Shown here in pieces: positions 8,746 through 17,964 of a DNA stretch of 64,000 nucleotides (positions within the stretch are counted from its first letter, which is position 1; each line of letters begins with the position of its first letter). The notes under the pieces were generated by a model, which did no database searches, had not been told where the DNA came from, and saw only the letters and a program-made list of their open reading frames with translations. The stretch is taken from the NCBI RefSeq assembly GCF_024753545.1, contig NZ_JANTOO010000015.1:66808-130807 (forward strand), written 5' to 3'. The DNA is from Lysinibacillus pinottii. GTDB lineage: Bacteria; Bacillota; Bacilli; Bacillales_A; Planococcaceae. A program made the translations under genes and the position numbers.

Positions 8746-9903
8746 ATGAAAATATTTCATACAGCAGATTGGCATTTAGGGAAGCTCGTTCAGGGTGTCT
8801 ATATGACAGAAGATCAACAATATATCCTACAACAATTTATACAAGCTATCGATGAAGAAAAGCCAGATGTAATTATTATAGCAGGTGATCTATACGATCG
8901 TTCCATGCCCCCTATTGAGGCAGTGAATTTACTAAATGACACTTTAGCAAAAATAGTTTTAGAAAAGAAGATTCCTATTTTAGCCGTTGCAGGAAATCAC
9001 GATAGTGCAGGCAGATTAAACTTTGGTAGTCGATTAATGCGTGATAGTGGTTTATATATTAAGGGCCAATTTACGAAAGATCATGCCCCTATTATTATAA
9101 ATGATCAATATGGAGAGGTGCATTTTCATCTTGTACCATTTGCAGACCCTGCCTCTATTCGCAGTATCTTTGAAGAGGAAGCCATTCGCTCTCACCAAGA
9201 TGCTATGCAGAAAATAATTGAACATATAACAGCAGGTATGGATACAAGTAAACGTAATATATTTGTTGGACATGCCTTTGTGACCAAATACGGTGAGGAG
9301 GAAGCCAACACTAGTGATTCAGAGCGTCCGCTTTCTATAGGAGGCTCAGACTGTGTGAATGCTGCTTTATTTAAACCATTTCATTATACAGCACTTGGAC
9401 ATTTACATAAGGCACATTTTGTCTTAAATGAAACGATTCGCTATGCCGGTTCACCATTAAAATATTCATTATCTGAGCATCTACATGAAAAGGGCTTTTT
9501 AATTATCGATCTAGATGAGCACGGAAATAGTACTGTAACGAAAAGAAAATTGATGCCGAGAAGAGATTTGCGTGTAGTAGAAGGTGAGTTGGAGGAGTTA
9601 TTAATGCTTCCACCAAGTGATGATTATGTATTTGTTAGATTGACAGATGCTACGTCCGTATCTTCGCCAATGGAACGTATTCGTACTGTTTTTCCTCATG
9701 CCCTGCATGTTGAACGTAAGATTTTACGACAAGAGAAACCAAGTGAGCTTCAAGTAGTAGAGGCAGAAAAGCTAGAAGATATAGATCTATTCCGCTCTTT
9801 CTTTACAGATATAATTGGGATTCAACCAGATGAAGATACCGAGCGTCTGTTTACAGAGATGTTACAGGAATTATTAGATAAGGAGCGAGAAACAGTAAAA
9901 TGA
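8746..9903 (+). CDS. sbcD: exonuclease subunit SbcD
   Basis: A 385-residue Mre11-type nuclease. The five phosphoesterase motifs appear in order: HTADWHLGK, AGDLYDRS, GNHDSAG, GHAFV and GHLHKAH, holding the Mn ligands. With SbcC it forms the SbcCD complex, which cleaves hairpins and processes protein-blocked DNA ends. AGGAGG lies upstream of the ATG. The stop overlaps the start of sbcC by four bases (ATGA), as expected for stoichiometric subunits. Confidence 0.96.
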   Translation: MKIFHTADWHLGKLVQGVYMTEDQQYILQQFIQAIDEEKPDVIIIAGDLYDRSMPPIEAVNLLNDTLAKIVLEKKIPILAVAGNHDSAGRLNFGSRLMRDSGLYIKGQFTKDHAPIIINDQYGEVHFHLVPFADPASIRSIFEEEAIRSHQDAMQKIIEHITAGMDTSKRNIFVGHAFVTKYGEEEANTSDSERPLSIGGSDCVNAALFKPFHYTALGHLHKAHFVLNETIRYAGSPLKYSLSEHLHEKGFLIIDLDEHGNSTVTKRKLMPRRDLRVVEGELEELLMLPPSDDYVFVRLTDATSVSSPMERIRTVFPHALHVERKILRQEKPSELQVVEAEKLEDIDLFRSFFTDIIGIQPDEDTERLFTEMLQELLDKERETVK

Positions 9904-12900
9904 AGCCATTAAAGTTAACGATTACGGCATTCGGTCCTTATAAAAATACGGAAATAATTGATTTTCAACAGTTAGGGGAACATCGATTGTTCGCCATCTC
10001 TGGCAAAACTGGAGCAGGGAAGACGACGATTTTTGATGCGATTTGTTATGCACTTTATGGGGCAGGTAGTGGTGAAGATCGCCAGGATACAGCTTTACTA
10101 CGAAGTGGCTTTGCTGACGATGATGTGTATACAGCAGTAGAACTTATTTTTGAAATGCATGGAAGGGTCTATCAGATTTTACGTCAGCCCGGACATATAA
10201 AGGGAAAAAATAAAACAGCTACTGGTAAAAAAGTGGAGCTAGCGGAAGTTAGGGAGGGAATGCTCGATTATAACATTGTGGAAAAGCAGCAAACACTTGA
10301 GGTCGATAAAAAGATTCAGGAAATTATAGGTCTGACAAAGGATCAATTTAGCCAAATTGTGATGCTACCTCAAGGTGAATTTCGCAAATTATTAACGTCT
10401 GATTCAACAAACAAAGAGGTAATCTTACGAAAAATTTTCAAAACAGATCGCTTTGGTGCTATGACAAAGCTGCTTGATGCTAAACGAAAAGAAGCAGAGA
10501 GTGATCTTGAACGTGCCAAACAATTAAAAGAACATCTACTTGGTCAAATTGTTGGTGCACTTCCACAACGTTCATCTCCTCTGTTCAAACAAATTGCGGA
10601 TAATACGGAAAATATGTTTCAGCTCAAGCAAGCACTTGAAGAGGAGCTTACCTATTATAAAAAATGTTTTGAAGATATACAGCGACAATATGAGGAAGCT
10701 TATAATCATCATCAAAAAGAACAGGAATTTTACCGTTTAGCTAAAACGCTTAATGAACAATTTGAGGAGCAGTCCAAACGACAAGAACGACTACAAATGC
10801 TGTTAGATGAGCAAGATAAATACCATGCGAAGGAACGGGAAATAGCTTTAGCAGAACAAGCGGAGCGTTTACTATTACTCGAACAACAATGTATGGATTT
10901 ACGAGCTGAACAAAATTTAAAAGAACAAGCCTATCAACAAGCCCAAAGTAGTCAGCTACAAACCAAGGAACTCTTACAACGAGCACAAGAAAAATATGAA
11001 GCGGAAGAGGCAAAAGAGTCTGAGCGGCAACTGCTTTTACAGCAAGAAATGCAACTCCAAGCATTGCTTCCTAAGTTTGAAGCGTATGACAGCCATGTAC
11101 AGCAGCTGCAAATTGCTGAGCAATATGTGAAAACCGCCAAACAAGGTGCAGCGGATAATATAGTACTAATCGAAAAAGAAAGCGCACAATTAGAGCAGCT
11201 TTCACAATCAATTGAGCACTATGAAAAACAAATGGAACCATATGAAGGTTACTTAGAAAAACTTCCAAAGTTGCAGGAGCAAGTAACTTTGCTCATGCAG
11301 ATGGAGAACTATACAAAAACGGTAGAGATAGCGAAACAGGATGTTATCGCAACTAAAGCTCGCTATCAGGACAGTAGACTGGAGCTTCAACAATTAGAGC
11401 AACGCTGGCTGACAAGTCAAGCAAGTGTTTTAGCTCAGCAGCTTAAAGAAGGGCAGCCTTGTCCTGTATGCGGGAGTACGGCTCATCAGCAAACTCATAA
11501 TGAGAAATTGGAAATTGTTGAACTTGCTCAGGTGGAAACATTAAGGGTAAAAGTTTCTTCCGATGAACGTTTGTATTTGGAAAAAGAGGCAATGTTAAGA
11601 TCCGCACAACAGCTTCAGCAAGAGACACTGAAACAATTAGATGCACACTCTATCAAGCAACAGGATCAAGCACAGATAATAGCTTCCTTAGAAAAAATGG
11701 AGAAAGAGATTACTAGCTTAAGGGTTATCAATCAACAGTTAGCTCAAACAAGAAAAAACCAGAAGGAACAGCGTTTAACAATAGAGCAATTGCAAAACAA
11801 ACAATTAAAACTTGAGGAATATTTAAGCGAGCAGATGAAGAGCTGGACAAGACTTCAGGCAATTGTAGAGGAACAGCATAAGCAAATGCCAACAAATATT
11901 CCAACTTTACCGCAATTAAAACAAACGCTTACAGATGTTAGCCAACAGAAAATGGATTTTCAAAAATTATGGCAGGAAAGCCAACATCATTTACATGCCA
12001 TGAAGGAAGCTGACAGTAATGCAAAACTAGCTGTGGAGATCGCCAAACAGAATTTTGAAGAATTAAAGCTCAAAATGAATGACAAGCGTGAACAGTTTTC
12101 AACAAGCATGCAGGAAGCGGGCTTTGTAAGCTATGAAGACTACGCAGCTGCGAAAAGAAGTGCCACTCAATTAGAGGAACTCCGGAGAGCATGCAGTGAC
12201 TACACCCTTCAGGTTCATACGTTAAAAATTCAAATTTCAGAAGGAGAAAAACATCTTCAAGGAAAAGAGGAACAAGATTTAGCCTTGATGGAGGCGACTG
12301 TGAAAAGCCTCCGAATCGCCTATGAGGATGCCTTTAAACAACTTCAGCAAATAGATGGATTTGTGAAATCATGTCAAAGCTTTATGAACAAAGTAGAGGA
12401 AACAGAAAGAGAGCTACGTTTACTTGAGAGTGAGGCTGGACGTGTAAAGGAGCTATATGGCTTATTAAATGGGCAAAATTCGAAAAAGCTGTCCTTTGAA
12501 CGATATATTCAAATAAATTATTTAGATCAAATTACAGAGGCAGCCAATATTCGCCTTAATCATTTATCGAATGGTCAATTTGAGCTTAGACGCTCAGACA
12601 GACTTGAAAAGCATGCAAAGCAAAGTGGACTTGGGCTTGATGTATATGATGCTTACACAGATCAATTACGAGATGTCAAAACGTTATCTGGTGGTGAAAA
12701 GTTCAATGCGTCATTAAGTCTTGCTCTGGGAATGGCGGATGTTATTCAAAGCTTCCAAGGCAATATTCATATTGAAACTATGTTTATTGATGAGGGCTTT
12801 GGCTCGCTCGATGAGGAATCATTAAATAAAGCAATAGACACCTTAATCGATTTACAAGATTCTGGCCGAATGATTGGCGTCATCTCCCATGTGCCTGAAT

Positions 12901-12980
12901 TAAAATCCGCGATGCCAGCCGTTTTACATGTCGAAAAAACATTAAACGGACATAGTCAAACACACTTTGAAATAAAATAA
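9900..12980 (+). CDS. sbcC: exonuclease subunit SbcC (Rad50-like SMC ATPase)
   Basis: A 1026-residue SMC-type ATPase. Walker A is GKTGAGKTT near residue 36. Long Gln/Glu/Leu-rich coiled coils flank the zinc hook CPVCGST near residue 523. The C-terminal head has the signature LSGGEKFNASLSLAL and Walker B METMFIDEGFGSLDEE. It partners SbcD, coupling ATP hydrolysis to DNA-end processing, and is typical in length for Firmicutes. A strong 17-bp hairpin terminator begins at its stop codon. Confidence 0.96.
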   Translation: MKPLKLTITAFGPYKNTEIIDFQQLGEHRLFAISGKTGAGKTTIFDAICYALYGAGSGEDRQDTALLRSGFADDDVYTAVELIFEMHGRVYQILRQPGHIKGKNKTATGKKVELAEVREGMLDYNIVEKQQTLEVDKKIQEIIGLTKDQFSQIVMLPQGEFRKLLTSDSTNKEVILRKIFKTDRFGAMTKLLDAKRKEAESDLERAKQLKEHLLGQIVGALPQRSSPLFKQIADNTENMFQLKQALEEELTYYKKCFEDIQRQYEEAYNHHQKEQEFYRLAKTLNEQFEEQSKRQERLQMLLDEQDKYHAKEREIALAEQAERLLLLEQQCMDLRAEQNLKEQAYQQAQSSQLQTKELLQRAQEKYEAEEAKESERQLLLQQEMQLQALLPKFEAYDSHVQQLQIAEQYVKTAKQGAADNIVLIEKESAQLEQLSQSIEHYEKQMEPYEGYLEKLPKLQEQVTLLMQMENYTKTVEIAKQDVIATKARYQDSRLELQQLEQRWLTSQASVLAQQLKEGQPCPVCGSTAHQQTHNEKLEIVELAQVETLRVKVSSDERLYLEKEAMLRSAQQLQQETLKQLDAHSIKQQDQAQIIASLEKMEKEITSLRVINQQLAQTRKNQKEQRLTIEQLQNKQLKLEEYLSEQMKSWTRLQAIVEEQHKQMPTNIPTLPQLKQTLTDVSQQKMDFQKLWQESQHHLHAMKEADSNAKLAVEIAKQNFEELKLKMNDKREQFSTSMQEAGFVSYEDYAAAKRSATQLEELRRACSDYTLQVHTLKIQISEGEKHLQGKEEQDLALMEATVKSLRIAYEDAFKQLQQIDGFVKSCQSFMNKVEETERELRLLESEAGRVKELYGLLNGQNSKKLSFERYIQINYLDQITEAANIRLNHLSNGQFELRRSDRLEKHAKQSGLGLDVYDAYTDQLRDVKTLSGGEKFNASLSLALGMADVIQSFQGNIHIETMFIDEGFGSLDEESLNKAIDTLIDLQDSGRMIGVISHVPELKSAMPAVLHVEKTLNGHSQTHFEIK

Positions 12981-13027
12981 AGGAAGGTGTATTTCCGGCT
13001 TAAGGAAATACACCTTCCTTTTATTTT
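12980..13027. terminator. strong bidirectional hairpin terminator
   Basis: A perfect 17-bp inverted repeat (12980-12996 with 13004-13020) with a seven-base loop, flanked by A-rich sequence on the left and T-rich sequence on the right, so it can serve both strands. It ends sbcC and abuts the stop codon of the small minus-strand gene. Confidence 0.9.
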
Positions 13028-13143
13028 TTCCGAGGACTGACTGTAGAAGTTGTCCCTTTTTTTGCTGCCATCACTTTTTTTACAATCGGTATAACAATCG
13101 GCGCTAATTTAACAGCGGTTTTTACTACCTTTGATACTTTCAT
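13021..13143 (-). CDS. 40-residue cationic small protein
   Basis: The frame encodes MKVSKVVKTAVKLAPIVIPI at the N-terminus, then VKKVMAA and a Lys/Thr/Ser tail ending PRKK. AAGGAG (in complement) sits about ten bases before the ATG, and the stop abuts a terminator. Residues 1-27 could form a Lys-bearing amphipathic helix, and the net charge is strongly positive. It lies 56 bases downstream of the DUF4870 gene on the same strand with no terminator between, so co-transcription is likely. I do not recognise a family. A membrane-binding or peptide-like role is only inferred from charge and helix pattern. Confidence 0.6.
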   Translation of the reverse strand: MKVSKVVKTAVKLAPIVIPIVKKVMAAKKGTTSTVSPRKK

Positions 13144-13199
13144 TAAAAACACAGCTCCTTTTTTAATTACTTCTACCTGTTTATTCTAAAAGTAAAACA

Positions 13200-13523
13200 T
13201 TAGCGGATAACTCGAACGGCTTGAATAATATTCCATATTACGATTCCGAGCGAGACAATTCCGTAAATGGCGAACGAAATGAACCAAACGATCATTACTG
13301 TACTATTACTTGAAGTGGGATCTAAACTAAAGGTAGAAAACACAAAGACAATGAAAAATAATATACCAAATACAAAAGGAATTAAATGAGACACTAGTGC
13401 GCGAATGGAATGTCTTTTGATATCAGCATCTTTCGAAACGAAATAAACAATCAATGGTACGATGAAAGGAGCAAAGAAAATACTGAGATAGCTGAAGGCA
13501 GATAAAATTTTTTGGTTCTCCAT
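13200..13523 (-). CDS. DUF4870 family membrane protein
   Basis: A 107-residue protein with three hydrophobic segments. The N-terminal block FSYLSIFFAPFIVPLIVYFV is followed by SKDADIKRHSIRALVSHL, which matches the DUF4870 pattern (Y-L-S---P-------KD-S-F---HA). The C-terminal half has two more helices with SLGIVIWNIIQAVRV. An AAGGAGG-type RBS precedes the ATG. The function of DUF4870 is not known. The small cationic gene follows on the same strand. Confidence 0.8.
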   Translation of the reverse strand: MENQKILSAFSYLSIFFAPFIVPLIVYFVSKDADIKRHSIRALVSHLIPFVFGILFFIVFVFSTFSLDPTSSNSTVMIVWFISFAIYGIVSLGIVIWNIIQAVRVIR

Positions 13524-13650
13524 AGTTGTACCTCCTTTTTTAATATTTACGCATGGAAATCAGCAAAGTTTCAAAAATTAAGTATGGAAGAGGTTGTAAT
13601 CATTCCATGCTTTGCGTACAATGTAATTATTCAAAGTAAATTCAGATGTA

Positions 13651-13750
13651 ACGACCACAAGGGGAGCTGATGATGTCAGCTGAGACTGGGCACGTAATGC
13701 CTTTACTCTTTGAACCTGTAAGCTAGCACTTACGTAGGGATGTGGATAGA
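13651..13750 (+). promoter_or_regulatory. TPP riboswitch (THI element)
   Basis: The conserved TPP-aptamer core is readable: ACAAGGGGAGCTGATG, then GCTGAGACTGGG with the THI-box CTGAGA, then CTTTGAACCTGTAAGC and ACGTAGGGATGTGG. The order and spacing match bacterial TPP riboswitches. It lies ahead of a terminator hairpin and the thiamine transporter gene, so thiamine pyrophosphate should repress thiT by termination. Confidence 0.95.
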
Positions 13751-13763
13751 AACCGACACTTGT

Positions 13764-13797
13764 ACGATGTGAGGCTCTGTCCTGGCATCGTTTTTTT
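13764..13797 (+). terminator. riboswitch expression-platform terminator
   Basis: ACGATG and CATCGT pair, with AGG and CCT as an inner stem, followed by seven T residues. It starts about 14 bases after the TPP aptamer, as expected for a transcriptional OFF switch. Confidence 0.85.
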
Positions 13798-13892
13798 CAT
13801 TCTTGAAAATAATAAGATGTCAGAGAGAATCAAATCAGCGCTTTTCTATTCCTGCTCTTGTATCCTACATCGGAACAAAGGAGAGAATATGT

Positions 13893-14453
13893 ATGGACAA
13901 AAAAAGACTATTAATGTTAGTGGAGATTGCAATATTTGCAGCAATTGGCCTTGTGCTGGATCAGGTCTCGTTTAAAGTATGGGCACAAGGTGGCTCTGTT
14001 AGTCTTGTCATGGTACCAATTATGTTAATTGCTATTCGCTGGGGCTTAGTAGCTGGCCTAACAACAGGCTTACTTGTAGGTGTTATGCAAACCATGTTTG
14101 GCGCTTATATTGTACACTGGCTTCAAGGGTTACTAGATTATGGCGTCGCTTTCACAGTTGTAGGATTAGCAGCCATTGTGCGCAGACCTTTACTAGAGGC
14201 AGCAAGTCAACTAAACAAAACAAAAATGGCACTTTATATTATTTTAGGTACTGTGTTTGCAGGCTTCTTGCGTTATGTAGCACATACTACTGCTGGGGCT
14301 GTATTTTTTGCGGAGTATGCCGGCGATCAAAATGCATGGATTTATTCGATTATTTATAATGGTACATATATGCTTCCTGCTAAAGTATTAACAGCCATTG
14401 TGGGAGTGTTATTATTCACAGCGGCTCCACAACTTATGCAACGTAAAGCATAA
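13893..14453 (+). CDS. thiT: thiamine ECF transporter S component ThiT
   Basis: A 186-residue membrane protein with about six hydrophobic helices, matching the ThiT size. Recognisable segments are FAAIGLVLDQVSFKVWAQGG, SLVMVPIMLIAIRWG, and the Trp/Tyr-rich HWLQGLLDYGVAF and FLRYVAHTTAGAVFFAEYA, the regions that hold thiamine in ThiT. It should bind thiamine with high affinity and use the shared EcfA/A'/T module, which is not in this window. The ATG at 13893 has AAAGGAGAG eight bases before it; the longer frame from 13803 would run through the leader. The TPP riboswitch upstream confirms the substrate. Confidence 0.93.
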   Translation: MDKKRLLMLVEIAIFAAIGLVLDQVSFKVWAQGGSVSLVMVPIMLIAIRWGLVAGLTTGLLVGVMQTMFGAYIVHWLQGLLDYGVAFTVVGLAAIVRRPLLEAASQLNKTKMALYIILGTVFAGFLRYVAHTTAGAVFFAEYAGDQNAWIYSIIYNGTYMLPAKVLTAIVGVLLFTAAPQLMQRKA

Positions 14454-14460
14454 TGCCATC

Positions 14461-14488
14461 CCCCTTCATGTTGGTGAAGGGGTTTTTT
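14461..14488 (+). terminator. Rho-independent terminator after thiT
   Basis: CCCCTTCA pairs with TGAAGGGG across a six-base loop and is followed by six T residues. Confidence 0.88.
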
Positions 14489-14624
14489 ATATAGTTATAA
14501 GAGAATAGCGCTTTTTGCACTTTGCCAAGGAGGCACGCATACAATATTTAAAGCGTTTAGCGTTATACGTATAAAAAGTTATGTTATATTAAAGAGTAGA
14601 TATTAGATGAAAGGGACGTTATAC

Positions 14625-15380
14625 ATGATTGTAAAAACGCAAGAAGAGATTGAAGCTTTTAAAAAAATTGGACGCATTTGTGCGGAGATCCGTGAAACAA
14701 TGAAGTCTGCTACAAAACCAGGTGTCACAACACTTGAACTAGATGAAATTGCCGGTCGAATGTTTGCTGAGGCAGGTGCGATTTCTGGACCAAAAGGAGA
14801 ATATGACTTCCCAGGATATACTTGTATTAGTGTCAACGAGGAAGTAGCGCACGGTATCCCAGGTAAACGTGTTATTCAGGAGGGAGATATCGTTAATATC
14901 GATGTTTCAGGCTCTTTAGATGGCTACTTTGCCGACACAGGTATTTCTTTTGTAGTCGGTGATGGCTATGAAGATAAAGAAAAACTATGTCGTGTTGCCA
15001 AAGATGCTTTTGATCGTGCAATGACAAAGGTAAAGGCTGGCTCTAAATTAAATCAAATTGGCAAGGCGGTAGAGCGCGAGGCGAATGCTAATGGCTTAAC
15101 AGTTATCATGAATTTAACAGGCCATGGTTTAGGTCGTTCTTTACATGATGAGCCAAATCACATTTTAAATTATTATGATGCATGGGACTCTACGATTATG
15201 AAAGAAGGCATGGTTCTTGCAGTTGAGCCATTTATCTCTGCAAAAGCAGAGCATATAGTAGAAGCTGGTGATGGTTGGACATTCATAACACCCGATAAGT
15301 CTCTTGTTGCTCAAATTGAGCATTCAGTGATTGTTACAAAAGATAAACCAATTATCCTCACTTCATTAGACGAAGACTAG
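14625..15380 (+). CDS. map: type I methionine aminopeptidase
   Basis: A 251-residue MetAP that removes initiator Met from nascent proteins. The five metal ligands are in their usual contexts: NIDVSGSLDGYFADTG (two Asp), GHGLGRSLHDEP (His), EPFISA (Glu) and IEHSVIV (Glu). Length and FPGYTCISVNEEVAHGIP resemble the second Bacillus enzyme (YflG) rather than the essential ribosomal-operon Map. AAAGGGA at 14610-14616 favours the ATG at 14625 over that at 14607. It is monocistronic, followed by a shared terminator. Confidence 0.93.
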   Translation: MIVKTQEEIEAFKKIGRICAEIRETMKSATKPGVTTLELDEIAGRMFAEAGAISGPKGEYDFPGYTCISVNEEVAHGIPGKRVIQEGDIVNIDVSGSLDGYFADTGISFVVGDGYEDKEKLCRVAKDAFDRAMTKVKAGSKLNQIGKAVEREANANGLTVIMNLTGHGLGRSLHDEPNHILNYYDAWDSTIMKEGMVLAVEPFISAKAEHIVEAGDGWTFITPDKSLVAQIEHSVIVTKDKPIILTSLDED

Positions 15381-15388
15381 GATGACAC

Positions 15389-15435
15389 AAAAAATCCTGC
15401 TCACCAAATTACTTTTGGTAGGCAGGATTTTTTTT
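15389..15435. terminator. bidirectional terminator
   Basis: AAAAAATCCTGC pairs with GCAGGATTTTTTT, with inner ACC/GGT. It serves map on the plus strand, and on the minus strand it overlaps the last codons and stop of the TspO-like gene. Confidence 0.85.
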
Positions 15436-16122
15436 AATGAATAAAATGCCAACAAAGAGTACACCACATAAAAATAACGCAGCGGTTGTTACGAGTAGCT
15501 CATCAAAACCATTATGTAAAGCGATTCCTATATAAGCCCATATAAAAACACTTGGATACATGATATCAAAGTGATGAAAGCGGATATGTAGCGCAATGAC
15601 TCCACCTAATGTCAGTAAAATAACTGCCCAAAGAGGAGTACTTAGACCAAAACCGTTCCAACCATAAGCTGTTAACGTAAAGCTAATATTTGTGATGAAA
15701 ATAAATGTCATCCATGCTAAATAAATGGCGAAAGGAATACGACCCGACAGTGATTTGTCATGAAGTGGATACGTATTGTACAACATAAATAGATACAAGA
15801 CTAAGAGTAGGGTAATGCCGAGAGAAACAATAAATAATTCATGATGCCATACGTATATCATTAATGCTTGTAAAATATTTATGCAACTAAAGAGCGCAGA
15901 CTGTTTCATAGATGTCTTTTTGATGTTCATCACTAACCAATAACCGATGAATAAATAAATGACAATCCAAATTAAATGACTTCCATCAACAGGTGCAAAT
16001 ACCACCGAAAAACGATTAGAAATTTCTAAAGAAGACTGACCGTTAAGTTTCATGAAAAAGGATGAAAAGGTTAGGATGAGTGAGACAATATACGAAATTG
16101 TCATCAATAAAAACCGAGGCAT
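15409..16122 (-). CDS. TspO/MBR-like membrane protein (tentative)
   Basis: A 237-residue, very hydrophobic protein with about seven or eight membrane segments. The pattern ISNRFSVVFAPVDGSHLIWIVIY near the N-terminus and IPFAIYLAWMTFIFITN further on resemble TspO/MBR-related (tryptophan-rich sensory) proteins, which bind porphyrins or similar ligands. The usual Trp-rich loops are only partly present, so the call is tentative. A start at codon 23 of the longer frame (ATG 16122) is chosen because GGGAGAGGAAAG lies just before it. Its 3' end is inside a terminator hairpin. Confidence 0.55.
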   Translation of the reverse strand: MPRFLLMTISYIVSLILTFSSFFMKLNGQSSLEISNRFSVVFAPVDGSHLIWIVIYLFIGYWLVMNIKKTSMKQSALFSCINILQALMIYVWHHELFIVSLGITLLLVLYLFMLYNTYPLHDKSLSGRIPFAIYLAWMTFIFITNISFTLTAYGWNGFGLSTPLWAVILLTLGGVIALHIRFHHFDIMYPSVFIWAYIGIALHNGFDELLVTTAALFLCGVLFVGILFIKKNPAYQK

Positions 16123-16321
16123 GCTTTCCTCTCCCTTCGTGTTAAATTGTATAGGGAAAAGACAAATAAGTATAGTACTGTCACTCATTTTATTATAACG
16201 GAAACTTCCATCAATGTATCGTGTTGTTTGCTAACACTATCTACAATTTACCATCTCAATAGGCATCCATTTATTTCTTTAGTACAATAAGAATATATAC
16301 AAAATAAAGGAGTGAAGCTTT

Positions 16322-17131
16322 ATGACACAAAACTTAAAAAATCTAGACCTATCTATTGAACTAGATAAAAAGATGTATAAAAAGAAATTAAAAGTACTCC
16401 AATATGAAATGTTAAATGCCCAACAATTTTTATTAAAAAACAAAATTGGTTTAATTTTAGTGTTTGAAGGTATGGATGCCGCTGGGAAAGGTGGAGCGAT
16501 AAAACGTTTAATTGAACGTGTCGATCCACGTGGCTATGTCGTACACCCAATTTCAGCTCCACAGCCACATGAGCTACGCTATAACTATTTACAACGGTTC
16601 TGGAGAAAGCTACCTCAGCATGGGCAAATCGCTGTTTTCGATCGTTCATGGTATGGGCGTGTATTAGTAGAACGTATTGAAGGGTTCGCAACGAAGGAAG
16701 AATGGTCTCGTGCCTATGAGGAGATTAATAATTTTGAAAAGATTTTAACTGAGGGGGACTACATAATAATTAAGTTCTGGCTTCATGTTTCAGATGAGGA
16801 GCAATTAAAGCGTTTTAAGGAACGAGAACAAAATCCATATAAATCTTGGAAGCTAACAGAAGAGGATTGGCGCAATCGAGAAAAGTCACCACAATATATT
16901 GAGGCTGCCAATGAAATGTTTGACAAGACCGATAAGAAAAATGCTCCATGGATTTTAGTAGCTGGAAACGATAAAAAATATGCACGTGTGCAGGTGCTAC
17001 AAGAAACGCTTGCACATATTGAACGAGAGGCACTGAAACGTGGACTTCATTTAACAAATGTATTAGACAATCCGCTTTTAGAAGATGCTGACTCATCCAG
17101 CCTGAACACCTTGAATGAGAAGAAGAAGTAA
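16322..17131 (+). CDS. polyphosphate kinase 2 family phosphotransferase
   Basis: A 269-residue PPK2 enzyme moving phosphate between polyphosphate and nucleotides. Walker A is EGMDAAGKGGAIKRL near residue 50, followed by DPRGYVVHPISAPQPHE, RFWRKLP, the Walker B region AVFDRSWYGRVLVERIEG, and the lid with RFKEREQNPYKSWKLTEEDW. Single-domain length fits class I or III PPK2. An AAGGAG RBS precedes the ATG. It is monocistronic with its own promoter-like AT-rich region and terminator. Whether AMP, ADP or GDP is preferred cannot be read from the sequence. Confidence 0.92.
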   Translation: MTQNLKNLDLSIELDKKMYKKKLKVLQYEMLNAQQFLLKNKIGLILVFEGMDAAGKGGAIKRLIERVDPRGYVVHPISAPQPHELRYNYLQRFWRKLPQHGQIAVFDRSWYGRVLVERIEGFATKEEWSRAYEEINNFEKILTEGDYIIIKFWLHVSDEEQLKRFKEREQNPYKSWKLTEEDWRNREKSPQYIEAANEMFDKTDKKNAPWILVAGNDKKYARVQVLQETLAHIEREALKRGLHLTNVLDNPLLEDADSSSLNTLNEKKK

Positions 17132-17148
17132 AAAATAAAATGTAAAAT

Positions 17149-17204
17149 GATGGTGCTATGACATGAAGACATGAGCTGTTTTAGTTGTAGCAGCATCTTT
17201 TTTT
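17149..17204 (+). terminator. Rho-independent terminator after ppk2
   Basis: GATGGTGCTA pairs with TAGCAGCATC (G-T tolerated) around a long loop and is followed by seven T residues. Confidence 0.7.
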
Positions 17205-17351
17205 ACATACAATAAGGTAAAACTAGGGATTACTCCTTTAAATTCTATTAGTTAAGAAGGTAGTGAAAATTTCTACCGATATTGATTGGAAGGCTAGTGT
17301 GGAGAAATGGTGCTTAAAATTTGGAATTTATTAAGAAAAAAGGGTGGGAAT

Positions 17352-17894
17352 GTGGTAACTATAAAGGGGGAAAAATGCTACATCCGAACATTCCAAGAAA
17401 ATGATGCACGAAGTTTAACAGGTCTCGTAAGCCGCAATAAATACTTTTGGTCAACATATGAGCCTTTACAAAGACCTGAATACTATACGATCGACGCGCA
17501 ATATAAAAAAATTCAAGAAAGCTTATATTTAATGGATTCAAAGCGAGAATTTACTTTTGGCATTTTTGAGCATGGTACTAATAACCTAATAGGACATATT
17601 GCACTATATGCTGTAAAACGTTTACCCTACTCAAGTGCATTTGTGGGATATGCTATGGATGAAATTTACGTAGGTAAAGGAATTGTTACTGAGGCAGTGA
17701 ATATGGTAGTCCGCTTTGCATTCGATCAAATTGGGCTACATCGAGTAGAGGCATATGTATCAACCCAAAATAATCCCTCGATGCGTGTTTTAGAGAAGGC
17801 GGGCTTTCAACAGGAAGGTCTTTTAAGGAAGCTCCTGTATATTAATGGTCATTGGGTGGATCATTATATGTATGCTCGTTTAGAGGATGAATAA
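17352..17894 (+). CDS. GNAT acetyltransferase, RimJ/RimL type
   Basis: About 180 residues with the RimJ/L layout. CYIRTFQENDARSL is the N-terminal strand; FGIFEHGTNNLIGHIALY, GYAMDEIYVGKGIVTEAV (acetyl-CoA loop), LHRVEAYVSTQNNPSMRVLEKAGF and EGLLRK follow in order. It probably acetylates a protein N-terminus or a small amine. The start is uncertain: GTG 17352 follows a GGGTGGG at short spacing, while ATG 17307 would add 15 residues behind a GGAG only two bases away. Family alignment favours the shorter form. Confidence 0.8.
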   Translation: MVTIKGEKCYIRTFQENDARSLTGLVSRNKYFWSTYEPLQRPEYYTIDAQYKKIQESLYLMDSKREFTFGIFEHGTNNLIGHIALYAVKRLPYSSAFVGYAMDEIYVGKGIVTEAVNMVVRFAFDQIGLHRVEAYVSTQNNPSMRVLEKAGFQQEGLLRKLLYINGHWVDHYMYARLEDE

Positions 17895-17896
17895 AT

Positions 17897-17934
17897 AAAC
17901 AAGTGCCTTTCTTTTCAAAGGAAAGCACTTGTTT
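17897..17934. terminator. bidirectional terminator
   Basis: AAACAAGTGC pairs with GCACTTGTTT, continued by CTTT/AAAG, with T-runs on either strand. It is shared by the converging GNAT and carbonic anhydrase genes. Confidence 0.8.
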
Positions 17935-17964
17935 ATTGATTAGCTATAAATCAAGTTAGGATAA

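Noticed and set aside
10540..11646. Several 60-100-codon frames on both strands inside sbcC
   Set aside because: They are shadows of the Gln-rich coiled coil of sbcC; none has an RBS or protein-like composition.
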